Source of the DNA: RGDT01 sp046719305
GTDB lineage: Bacteria > Planctomycetota > Planctomycetia > Gemmatales > Gemmataceae
Length of the DNA stretch: 5,983 nt
Assembly (NCBI GenBank): GCA_046719305.1
Contig: JBDNDE010000289.1
Coordinates: 1-5,983 of the forward strand
Reading direction: 5' to 3'
A program made the position numbers and the translations under genes. The notes beneath the pieces were generated by a model. The model had not been told where the DNA came from, searched no databases, and saw only the letters and a program-made list of their open reading frames with translations. Shown here in pieces: positions 1 to 5,498 of the stretch. Position 1 is the stretch's first letter; each line of letters starts with the position of its first letter.

Positions 1-40
1 CGGTGCAGGGATGGAGCGGCGGCACGGGAGGAATCCAAAC

Positions 41-511
41 ATGAACGATCGTGGACGCTTAACCTGGTTAGGATGCGGCTTGTTGTTGGGCCTGCTGGCC
101 GGCGTCATCTGGGTAGGCAATCAACCCATGGCTCGCGCCGCCAATGACCGCTATGAAGACTACATCATGTCTACCGGCGCGGTGGCCATCTCCCCCAAAG
201 CGCCCACCGATGGCCTGTGGTTGCTCGATTACCGCGCCGGCAAACTGTTGGCCACGCTCATCGACCGGCTACAAGGGAAAATTGTCGGCTGGGCCGAGGT
301 CGATCTCGTTAATGAATTCAATATTTCGCCCCGGCAAAATGTTCACTTTATGATGACCACTGGCATGATTGCCCAAGGGCAAGCGGCGCTTTATGTGGCC
401 GAAACCTCGTCAGGCAAGATCGGCGTCTATACCATGGGACAACGGGTTGATGGAAAGCCCGGCGTTCAAATCAAACGCCATGATATGGTGATGTTCCGGC
501 CCAAAGAGTAA
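41..511 (+). CDS. Secreted or membrane-anchored protein of unknown function, planctomycete type
   Basis: 156 residues. I chose the ATG at 41 over the in-frame ATG at 11 because GGGAGG at 26-31 sits nine bases before it and because it begins a normal signal sequence: MNDRGR, then a hydrophobic stretch at residues about 8-26. Signal peptidase could cut after ARA (residues 31-33); otherwise the stretch is an N-terminal anchor. The mature part is about 120 residues and looks like a compact beta-rich domain (GLWLLDYRAGKLLATLID at 58-75, IVGWAEVDL at 81-89, AALYVAETSSGKIGVYTMG at 115-133). No catalytic motif, cysteine pair or metal site is evident in the mature part. From memory, similar proteins occur as conserved hypotheticals in planctomycetes; I know no assigned function. 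The stop lies four bases before the phosphodiesterase ATG, so the two are probably co-transcribed and translationally coupled. The promoter lies outside the window. Confidence 0.85.
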   Translation: MNDRGRLTWLGCGLLLGLLAGVIWVGNQPMARAANDRYEDYIMSTGAVAISPKAPTDGLWLLDYRAGKLLATLIDRLQGKIVGWAEVDLVNEFNISPRQNVHFMMTTGMIAQGQAALYVAETSSGKIGVYTMGQRVDGKPGVQIKRHDMVMFRPKE

Positions 512-515
512 ACCG

Positions 516-1331
516 ATGCTGCCGCTCTTGGCGATTTTGGTGGCACCACCTCCACCGGTGGTGCCTTTGCCCCGTGCACATGCCCACAACGACTACGCCC
601 ATCCCCGTCCCCTTCACGATGCCTTGGCTCACGGCTTTACCAGTGTCGAGGCCGATGTCTTCCTCTCCAACGGTCAGTTGCTGGTGGGTCACACCTGGCT
701 AGAAGTGATGCCCGATCGGCTGCGGGACAAGCCGCTACGCACCCTACAGACGCTATATCTGGAGCCGCTGCGACAGCGGATCAAGCAGCGCGGCGGCGCT
801 GTGTACCATGCTGCAACGCCTTTTTACCTGTTGATCGACCTTAAAACGGAGGGCCAGGCCACCTATGCGGCCGTTCACCAAGCTTTGGCTCAGTATCCCG
901 ACGTATTCAGCGTCACCCGCGACGGCAAACACACCCCTGGTCCGGTGGTCGCTGTCATCAGCGGCAACACGCCACGCGAGGTGATCCGCGCTCAAAAGCT
1001 TCGCTATGCCGGTATCGACGGCCGGCCAAGCGACCTAGATAGCGACGACCCGCCGCACCTGATGCCATGGATTAGCACGGCGTGGCGTTTCCGCTGGCGC
1101 GGCGAAGGGGCGATGCCTGCTGCCGAACGCGAGCAGTTGCGAACCATGGTACGCAGGGCCCACGCCAAAGGCCGTCAGCTGCGATTCTGGGCTACCCCCG
1201 AACGCGAGGCAGTCTGGCAAGAACTCTACGACGCCGGCGTTGACCGGCTTAACACGGACCACCTCAGCCGCTTACGCGACTGGCTGCGAACGGACCGCGG
1301 GACTGGACAAAGCAAGACGGCGGCGAAATAA
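516..1331 (+). CDS. GDPD / PI-PLC-like phosphodiesterase family protein
   Basis: 271 residues, close to the usual size of a single TIM-barrel phosphodiesterase domain. The N-terminal part carries the pattern expected for the glycerophosphodiester phosphodiesterase / PI-specific phospholipase C superfamily: HAHNDY at 22-27, E45-A-D47 in VEADVF, and H59 in LLVGH. A second core strand follows as LLIDLK (105-110), and the barrel closes with LRFWATPE and GVDRLNTDH near the C-terminus. The AHNDY form resembles the uncharacterised bacterial branch related to yeast Aim6 rather than GlpQ. Family members use metal-assisted acid-base catalysis to cleave phosphodiesters of glycerol or inositol lipids; the substrate here is unknown. 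The ATG at 516 is the only start codon after the in-frame stop at 489-491. The first residues (MLPLLAILVAPPPP) are hydrophobic but lack a positively charged n-region, so export is plausible, not certain. The ribosome site is weak (GAG at 506-508), which fits coupling to the preceding gene. Confidence 0.85.
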   Translation: MLPLLAILVAPPPPVVPLPRAHAHNDYAHPRPLHDALAHGFTSVEADVFLSNGQLLVGHTWLEVMPDRLRDKPLRTLQTLYLEPLRQRIKQRGGAVYHAATPFYLLIDLKTEGQATYAAVHQALAQYPDVFSVTRDGKHTPGPVVAVISGNTPREVIRAQKLRYAGIDGRPSDLDSDDPPHLMPWISTAWRFRWRGEGAMPAAEREQLRTMVRRAHAKGRQLRFWATPEREAVWQELYDAGVDRLNTDHLSRLRDWLRTDRGTGQSKTAAK

Positions 1332-1388
1332 TACAATTGAATGGTATTGTCATACCCGCCTGACCTTGTCCCGGATTCCTAGCTGGTC

Positions 1389-2021
1389 ATGACCCGCCGA
1401 CGCTGGCTCGTTCTGGATCTTCGCTCCTGGCTCGGCGGCGTCACGCTTCTGACCTATCTCTTGACCACGTTTGGCTATCCCGTCTTGGCCTGTCGCTACA
1501 GCAAACCAACTGGTCCTGCCTTCCCCTGCCAGTTTCGCCCTTGCGGTTGTCTGACGGCTGAGGAATGCTGGGCCGGCGACTGCTGCTGCTTCACGTTGCA
1601 AGAGAAAATTGCCTGGGCCGACGCCCGTGGGGTGGCCGTGCCTGCGGCGGCTCGGGCCAAGGCCCAGCAAGCACATGCTAGCGAGCAGAAGGCCCAGCCA
1701 GCACGTGGTTGCGAGCACAAGGCCCAGCCAGCACCTTGTTGCAAACAGGCCGAGGCTTGTCCGTGCTGCCAACCGGCCAGGGAGACGTGCTGCAGTGAGC
1801 CAGAATCCAACTCGATGCCAGTCGCATTCGCTTGGGTGAGTGGGGTATCGGCCCGCAAATGCCGCGGCGAAGGCTCGCACAGCCTCTCACCGCTACCGTG
1901 GCAAAACCTAATCGAACGGTCAAGCTGGGGATTGCTTGCTCTGCCCGGCGAGTATCTGCCCCAGCAACTCATGCATCGTCCAAGCCGATCCGACAGTCCG
2001 CCAGTTCCTCCGCCGCGCTGA
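1389..2021 (+). CDS. Exported cysteine-rich protein with internal tandem repeat, unknown function
   Basis: 210 residues with 17 cysteines. The N-terminus (MTRRRWLVLDLR, then hydrophobic residues about 14-34) is a signal peptide. VLAC at 32-35 is a marginal lipobox, so C35 may be either a lipidation site or part of the first cysteine domain. Cluster 1 (C35, 47, 52, 54, 60, 65, 66, 67) has the pattern PCQFRPCGC, x5, C, x4, CCC, followed by FTLQEKIAWADARGVAVP. From memory this resembles a small planctomycete family of unknown role. Residues 91-120 are three ten-residue repeats beginning KAQ. Cluster 2 follows and overlaps them (C108, 117, 118, 124, 126, 127, 134, 135), with one last cysteine at 158. 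The tail is basic and proline-rich. Metal binding or a disulfide-rich fold are both possible; neither is shown. The ATG at 1389 is the only start codon after the in-frame TAG at 1380-1382, yet no Shine-Dalgarno sequence precedes it. Two long minus-strand open frames overlap it and are rejected. Confidence 0.75.
   Translation: MTRRRWLVLDLRSWLGGVTLLTYLLTTFGYPVLACRYSKPTGPAFPCQFRPCGCLTAEECWAGDCCCFTLQEKIAWADARGVAVPAAARAKAQQAHASEQKAQPARGCEHKAQPAPCCKQAEACPCCQPARETCCSEPESNSMPVAFAWVSGVSARKCRGEGSHSLSPLPWQNLIERSSWGLLALPGEYLPQQLMHRPSRSDSPPVPPPR
1659..1748 (+). repeat. Three tandem 30-bp in-frame repeats
   Basis: Copies are 1659-1688, 1689-1718 and 1719-1748. All start with AAGGCCCAGC and are exactly 30 bases, so each encodes ten residues in the cysteine-rich protein: KAQQAHASEQ, KAQPARGCEH and KAQPAPCCKQ. 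The first half of the unit is nearly invariant and the second half diverges. Cysteine content rises 0, 1, 2 from first to last copy, leading into the downstream cluster AEACPCCQPARETCC. The array looks like slippage or unequal-exchange growth inside a linker. Confidence 0.85.
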
Positions 2022-2110
2022 TTCTCCAGTGAAGTTGACTTTTGCTTCTCCCGCGTGTTCGCGCGTCGGAGATGATTAGTCTTTTATATTCATTAATCAG
2101 GAGAATGCAG

Positions 2111-3202
2111 ATGAATCACACACGCGTCGCTTTCACACTCATCGAACTGCTGGTCGTCATGGCGATCATCGCGGTGCTGATCGGCCTCTTGTTGCCAGCG
2201 GTGCAAAAAGTCCGCGAGGCGGCCGCCCGTATGCAATGCAGCAACAACCTCAAACAACTCGGCCTGGCCTGCCACAACTTTGAAGGGTCCTACGGACGCT
2301 TGCCCAACTACGAGCTGGCTCCAGGACCCAATCAAATCTCAGGCAACTACTCCGTCCACGCTCGTTTGCTGCCGTTTATCGAACAAGAGAATCTACAACG
2401 CTTGATCGACTTTAACCTCCCCATTCGGCTCGGTAGCGGCGGCGGCTCAACGCTCAACCCGTTGGTCGCTCCTGCTGCCTCAACAATCGTCAAAACCTTC
2501 CTGTGCCCCAGCGATGGACAGCCCCCTGTCGTTGATTACATCGAGGGCATCCCGCCAAATCTGGTCACCAATCGTATGGCCGGGACCAACTATGCCGTCA
2601 ACCTCGGCTCAGGAGCCGGCACCACCTACGACACCCGGGTTCCAACCGATGGGATGTTTTGGATCAACTCCCAAATCAATTGGCTTTCCGTTACGGATGG
2701 CACGAGCAACACAGTGTTGATGAGCGAATGGTTGCGTGGCAACAACATTACCACCAGCGGTACTACGCCGCAAGACCCCCGGCGGCAGATGGGTGATGCG
2801 ATTTGCTTCTGGGCACATCAGGCCTTTCCACCTAATCCGCCGGGGATTCGCAACGGTCCCTCTGGCCCGATCATCAGCGATCCCAACCCCGCTACTTTCC
2901 TGACCCAACTGCAAGCGGGCGGCGGTTTCCGCGGTCGCTTCGTCGGCAATCGCGGTCTGCGTTGGATCAACGGCCGCGAGTTTGATACCGGCATGCTGGC
3001 TTGGCAAACGCCCAACAGCCGACTGCCCGACTGGTTTACTTGCGGTTTCGGTTGGATGTCAGCCAGCAGCAACCACACTGGTGGGGTCAACACGCTGTTT
3101 TGCGATGGTTCGGTCCGCTTCGTGCGGGACGGCATTAGCTTGGCCGTATGGCGAGCCGCCTTCACCCGCGCCGGGGGTGAAGTGATCAACAGCAACTTCT
3201 AG
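2111..3202 (+). CDS. DUF1559 pseudopilin-like protein with H-X9-DG C-terminal motif
   Basis: 363 residues. The ATG at 2111 is chosen over upstream in-frame ATGs (2072, 2105) and TTG (2042) because AGGAG at 2099-2103 lies seven bases before it and because it gives a short prepilin leader. The leader is MNHTRVA, then the methylation motif FTLIELLVV (residues 8-16) and a hydrophobic helix to about 29. Cleavage would fall between A7 and F8, with E12 as the conserved glutamate at +5. LLPAVQKVREAAARMQCSNN (28-47) is the family signature after the helix. Further family landmarks are FLCPSD (130-135), NYAVNLGSG (160-168), TDGTSNTVLMSE (195-206) and H322-X9-D332-G333 within GGVNTLFCDGSVRFV. These proteins are hugely expanded in planctomycetes, are inserted in the inner membrane and face the periplasm; their function is largely unknown. 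No pilus or type II secretion gene is present here. It could be transcribed from the 89-bp gap after the cysteine-rich gene, where I see only an AT-rich stretch at 2081-2097 and no convincing -35/-10 pair. Confidence 0.95.
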   Translation: MNHTRVAFTLIELLVVMAIIAVLIGLLLPAVQKVREAAARMQCSNNLKQLGLACHNFEGSYGRLPNYELAPGPNQISGNYSVHARLLPFIEQENLQRLIDFNLPIRLGSGGGSTLNPLVAPAASTIVKTFLCPSDGQPPVVDYIEGIPPNLVTNRMAGTNYAVNLGSGAGTTYDTRVPTDGMFWINSQINWLSVTDGTSNTVLMSEWLRGNNITTSGTTPQDPRRQMGDAICFWAHQAFPPNPPGIRNGPSGPIISDPNPATFLTQLQAGGGFRGRFVGNRGLRWINGREFDTGMLAWQTPNSRLPDWFTCGFGWMSASSNHTGGVNTLFCDGSVRFVRDGISLAVWRAAFTRAGGEVINSNF

Positions 3203-3220
3203 GATCTCTTAACCGTCGAG

Positions 3221-3254
3221 GGCGACATGCTTCGTGCGAGACGATCATGTCGCC
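3221..3254. terminator. Candidate bidirectional terminator hairpin between convergent genes
   Basis: A perfect 9-bp stem, GGCGACATG (3221-3229) with CATGTCGCC (3246-3254), encloses a second 4-bp stem, TCGT (3232-3235) with ACGA (3241-3244), leaving a five-base loop GCGAG. It sits in the 74-bp gap between the stop of the DUF1559 gene and the stop of the convergent beta-propeller gene, 18 and 22 bases from each. Neither side has a run of T residues, so intrinsic termination is uncertain. It may instead protect 3' ends or block read-through. Confidence 0.6.
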
Positions 3255-3276
3255 ATATGATTTCTCCAAACGGAAT

Positions 3277-4620
3277 CTACTTAGCCAGTGAGACGCAGAT
3301 GATTTCCTTGTCGTTGCGAGCGAACACGCACTTGTTCGCAAACGCCGGATGACTCCAAACCACGTCACGGTCAAATGCCTTAGTGGTTGGCTCGAGAATG
3401 TTGGCCGCGTCGATCTCGGTGTAGCCCTCTCGTGTCAGTTTCGCTAGCGTCAGTCGCCCCGTCTCGCCGAACAGGATGTAACGGTCGCCCGCCTTCACCA
3501 GAAATGCCGTGCCGCTGTTGGCGTTCTTTTTGGTGGTCGTGGGGGCGTAGGTCTGCCAAAGCCGCTTGCCCGTCTGAAGGTCCACGCCGCGTAGTTCGCC
3601 CGGCTGATCGACGCCATAGATTACTCCATCAACAATTAACGGCGTCATGTTCACGGGCGAGAGCGAGGTATCCCGCTTGCCGCGCCAGACCTCGCTGACC
3701 GCGGGTTTGTCCTTGTCGAGTTTCAGCAGCACACTCTTCCAACCGATTCCCCCTGCCCATAAGTAATCACCATACTTACGTGGGGCCATGATCGACATAC
3801 CGTAGGAAGGTTTGAGTTCTACCTTCCAGTATTCCTTGCCTGTGTCTGGGTTAAGCGAATGAATGTACTCGGGCAACCAGACAATCAACTGACGCGTGCC
3901 GCCTGCCTCGATGATGCTGGCCGGTGCATAGCCCGGGTCTTTGGACAGCGGAGCACGCCACAACTCCTTGCCAGTCATCTTGTCGAGCGAAACCACCCCT
4001 GCTTCGCCACCTGGAATAACGATCAACTGGTTACCGTCCACTAATGGATGACAGCAGTAGCCCCAGATCGCGACGGTCGCGCCGAACTCCTTGACGAAAT
4101 TCTTCGACCAGAGCCGCTTGCCGGTGTTTGCATCCAGACAAAACAGGTGGCCCATAGTGCCCAGGGTGTAAACACGTTGGCCATCGACCGTTGGCGTGCA
4201 ACGCGGGCCAGCAGGATAAGACACCTTGTACGAGCAATCATAGCTGTGCTTCCAGATCTCTTTGCCCGTTCGAGCATCCAGGCATATCACGCGCTCCTTG
4301 CCGTCGATCGCTTGCTTGGGCAGGACCGGCTCCGAGTCGGCGCGGGTGTCAGCCTTCGTCTCGTAATCCATCACATAGACTTTGCCTGCGGCGACGGCCG
4401 GCCCCGCATAGCCACCGTAGATCGGGACGCGCCAGAGGACTTTGGGTCCACCTTCAGGGAATTTGTCAAGTAAATCGGTTTCAGCCCAGACACCATCTCG
4501 ATTAGGTCCCATCCACTGTGGCCAATCGTCCGAAGGGTTTTTCTTGCTATCCTGAGCCGAGAGCGAAGCGGTGAAGAAGCAACCCAGCAGGAGAGGCAAA
4601 GCAAGGCAACGTAACAACAT
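3277..4620 (-). CDS. Exported PQQ-type beta-propeller (WD-like) repeat protein
   Basis: 447 residues. The start at 4620 is preferred to the in-frame ATG at 4668 because GGAGG (plus-strand CCTCC, 4628-4632) lies seven bases upstream and because it begins the signal peptide MLLRCLALPLLLGCFFTASLSA, with likely cleavage after SLSA (residues 19-22). LLGC (11-14) is a poor lipobox alternative. The mature protein opens with DWPQWMGPNRDGVW (32-45), a hallmark of planctomycete propeller proteins. Five copies of the PQQ-repeat motif D/N-x-x-T-G-K-x-x-W are visible, with TGK at 118, 166, 216, 260 and 350 and the paired tryptophans at 123, 171, 221, 265 and 355. A less regular blade lies near 290-312 and others may lie at the C-terminus, giving a probable seven- or eight-bladed propeller in the periplasm. 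The dehydrogenase catalytic region and the vicinal-cysteine PQQ site are not evident (the CC at 189-190 is in another context), so enzymatic PQQ use is not supported. Related proteins are scaffolds or are uncharacterised. Confidence 0.93.
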   Translation of the reverse strand: MLLRCLALPLLLGCFFTASLSAQDSKKNPSDDWPQWMGPNRDGVWAETDLLDKFPEGGPKVLWRVPIYGGYAGPAVAAGKVYVMDYETKADTRADSEPVLPKQAIDGKERVICLDARTGKEIWKHSYDCSYKVSYPAGPRCTPTVDGQRVYTLGTMGHLFCLDANTGKRLWSKNFVKEFGATVAIWGYCCHPLVDGNQLIVIPGGEAGVVSLDKMTGKELWRAPLSKDPGYAPASIIEAGGTRQLIVWLPEYIHSLNPDTGKEYWKVELKPSYGMSIMAPRKYGDYLWAGGIGWKSVLLKLDKDKPAVSEVWRGKRDTSLSPVNMTPLIVDGVIYGVDQPGELRGVDLQTGKRLWQTYAPTTTKKNANSGTAFLVKAGDRYILFGETGRLTLAKLTREGYTEIDAANILEPTTKAFDRDVVWSHPAFANKCVFARNDKEIICVSLAK

Positions 4621-4651
4621 AGCAGAACCTCCGTGAAGCGATTCCGTGGCA

Positions 4652-4669
4652 AATGATGGATCCATCATT
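4652..4669. promoter_or_regulatory. 18-bp perfect palindrome in the leader of the beta-propeller gene
   Basis: AATGATGGATCCATCATT is identical to its reverse complement over all 18 bases. Allowing one extra A on the left, the symmetry extends to CAA/TTG. It ends 31 bases upstream of the chosen start codon and about 20 bases upstream of the ribosome site. The position suits a repressor operator or a leader structure, although a hairpin would need to open the centre to form a loop. No binding protein is known from the window. Confidence 0.5.
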
Positions 4670-4689
4670 GTTCTATTGTTCAGCGATTC

Positions 4690-4731
4690 GCTCGGCTATG
4701 GTTCTTAGCCCCGAGCAGATCGACGCTGCTC
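4690..4731. repeat. Two overlapping inverted repeats upstream of the beta-propeller gene
   Basis: Hairpin A pairs GCTCGGCTA (4690-4698) with TAGCC (4706-4710) plus GAGC (4713-4716), with a two-base bulge at 4711-4712 and a seven-base loop. Hairpin B pairs GAGCAG (4713-4718) with CTGCTC (4726-4731) around a seven-base loop. They share GAGC at 4713-4716, so they cannot both form at once. In a minus-strand transcript B is made first and A second. Whether the beta-propeller transcript starts upstream of them is not known. Confidence 0.4.
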
Positions 4732-4797
4732 CACCTAATTCTCTCAGCTGTTCTCCGGCTTAGGCTGCCCCACGATGGCTCACCCCATGCTCGATAG

Positions 4798-4854
4798 ATC
4801 CGCAATCCGCCGGTCGAAGGTTCATTCCCGGCGGTCGAAGGTTCATTCGCGGAT
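4798..4854. repeat. 57-bp composite of nested inverted and direct repeats
   Basis: Order on the plus strand: ATCCGC (4798-4803), AAT, CCGCCGG (4807-4813), TCGAAGGTTCATTC (4814-4827), CCGGCGG (4828-4834), TCGAAGGTTCATTC again (4835-4848), GCGGAT (4849-4854). CCGCCGG and CCGGCGG form a 7-bp inverted repeat, and ATCCGC and GCGGAT a 6-bp outer one. The direct repeat has a 21-base period (4811-4831 against 4832-4852) with 20 of 21 bases identical. It lies about 180-235 bases upstream of the beta-propeller start. Confidence 0.7.
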
Positions 4855-5071
4855 ATGCAGATGCGGGACCAACTTCTCGATCTGTCCAGCGCTAGGCTAG
4901 TAAAGGATTGGATCAACCCCCTCTCCTGCCCCGGACGTTCCAGTTGATCGAACCCCCGATACTCGGCTCGGCCAACCGCAAGTCGAATCCATCTCCCAGC
5001 TTGCGATTCCCTACAAACGTCCACCCAACGGCCAATTCGCTGGAAATCGTCTGGGGGTCATGAACTTCCAT

Positions 5072-5096
5072 CGCTCGAGCGTAGCAGTCACCGCTA
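5072..5096. repeat. Back-to-back small palindromes after the 120-residue protein gene
   Basis: CGCTCGAGCG (5072-5081) is a perfect 10-bp palindrome. It is directly followed by TAGCAGTCACCGCTA (5082-5096), an odd-length near-palindrome with one mismatched pair. They start two bases beyond the stop codon of the minus-strand gene. There is no T-run, so a terminator role is weak; a protein-binding site or chance are alternatives. Confidence 0.3.
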
Positions 5097-5098
5097 AA

Positions 5099-5461
5099 CT
5101 ACCAGTTGTAGTTAGGGTAATTCCGCGGGTCGATTTCTTGGTGGCTCTCGGGGATTTCTTCGCCTAGCAGTTGGAGGATGCGGTTCTTACTCCGGATGAT
5201 GCCATTGGTGATGCTCAGTTCGCCCTTGTGCAACGCCTCGCGGATCGACTCGCTGGTCAGTGGCAATAAGGTTTCGCGTAGCTGCTGTTTCTGCTGGTCG
5301 CTGAGGTCGTCGGCGCTGCTGCCCAGGGCAGCGAGTAGTTGCGAGAGGCCCGAACCCAGTTCGCGCATCACAACGATGGTATGCTCAATCACGTCATCAT
5401 AGAGCAGACGATGAATCCGAGCATGAACATACTCAATCATACTATCATACGATTTAGCCAT
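5099..5461 (-). CDS. Small soluble helical protein of unknown family
   Basis: 120 residues, not recognised. It has no signal peptide or membrane segment and reads as mostly alpha-helical. Helices are likely at about 3-45 (YDSMIEYVHARIHRLLYDDV, then VVMRELGSGLSQLLAALG), at 54-64 (a Gln/Lys-rich LSDQQKQQLRE) and at 71-105 (SESIREALHKGELSITNG and IIRSKNRILQLLGEEI). The tail PRNYPNYNW is polar and aromatic. The start at 5461 has GGAG (plus CTCC, 5471-5474) nine bases upstream and a perfect TATAAT 32 bases upstream, both of which support a real gene. The first 16 codons are AT-rich with mostly T in third position, while the rest favours G/C-ending codons like the neighbours. It is probably monocistronic, and it lies 478 bases before the beta-propeller gene on the same strand. 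Function is unknown; a small protein-binding or regulatory role would be a guess. Confidence 0.7.
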   Translation of the reverse strand: MAKSYDSMIEYVHARIHRLLYDDVIEHTIVVMRELGSGLSQLLAALGSSADDLSDQQKQQLRETLLPLTSESIREALHKGELSITNGIIRSKNRILQLLGEEIPESHQEIDPRNYPNYNW

Positions 5462-5492
5462 GATCCCAGGCTCCGAGCTATCCCGAACGTCT

Positions 5493-5498
5493 ATTATA
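5493..5498 (-). promoter_or_regulatory. Candidate -10 box for the 120-residue protein gene
   Basis: The minus strand reads TATAAT here, a perfect sigma-70 -10 consensus, 31 bases before the ATG at 5461. This would leave a leader of about 25 bases containing GGAG. No good -35 hexamer lies 16-19 bases upstream; the best is TGATCG, which is poor. The eight bases ATTATAAT (5493-5500) are themselves palindromic, so a TATAAT also reads on the plus strand, where no gene follows. Confidence 0.45.

Larger units (their letters stand above)
4621..5098. other. 478-bp non-coding region upstream of the beta-propeller gene
   Basis: No convincing gene is present. The only long open frame (minus strand, GTG at 5024 to 4680) has no ribosome site, is rich in Arg, Ser and Trp, and spans the repeats, so it is rejected. 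The region contains the ribosome site and palindrome of the downstream gene, two overlapping inverted repeats, a 57-bp composite repeat, a 6-bp inverted repeat CGCAAG/CTTGCG (4977-4982 and 5000-5005) and small palindromes at its far end. No tRNA cloverleaf was found on either strand by eye, and no clear sigma-70 promoter pair stands out. Confidence 0.6.

Noticed and set aside
1330..1350. Possible hairpin (AATAC/GTATT or ACAAT/ATTGT) after the phosphodiesterase gene
   Set aside because: Only 5-bp AT-rich stems in two competing registers and no T-run; too weak to call a terminator.
1350..1880. Long minus-strand open frame (176 codons) opposite the cysteine-rich gene
   Set aside because: It is antisense to a frame with a signal peptide and ordered cysteine clusters. 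Its WLGL repeats are only the reverse reading of the 30-bp tandem repeat, and no ribosome site precedes it.
1496..1972. Second minus-strand open frame (158 codons) over the same gene
   Set aside because: Shadow frame: its cysteine and alanine repeats come from the same tandem array, and it has no signal peptide or recognisable motif.
2035..2090. TTGACT (2035-2040) and TATATT (2085-2090) as a promoter for the DUF1559 gene
   Set aside because: The two hexamers are 44 bases apart, far from the 16-18 needed, and neither has a partner at the right distance.
4048..4473. Plus-strand open frame of 141 codons opposite the beta-propeller gene
   Set aside because: It lies wholly antisense to a clear PQQ-repeat coding sequence and has no motif of its own.
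4809..4852. GGTTCATTC repeats as tRNA T-arm remnants
   Set aside because: The motif only loosely resembles GGTTCGAATC. No acceptor, D or anticodon stems could be found around it on either strand.
4680..5024. Minus-strand open frame of 114 codons in the non-coding region
   Set aside because: GTG start without a ribosome site, Arg/Ser/Trp-rich composition, and its NEPST repeat is a by-product of the 21-bp DNA duplication.
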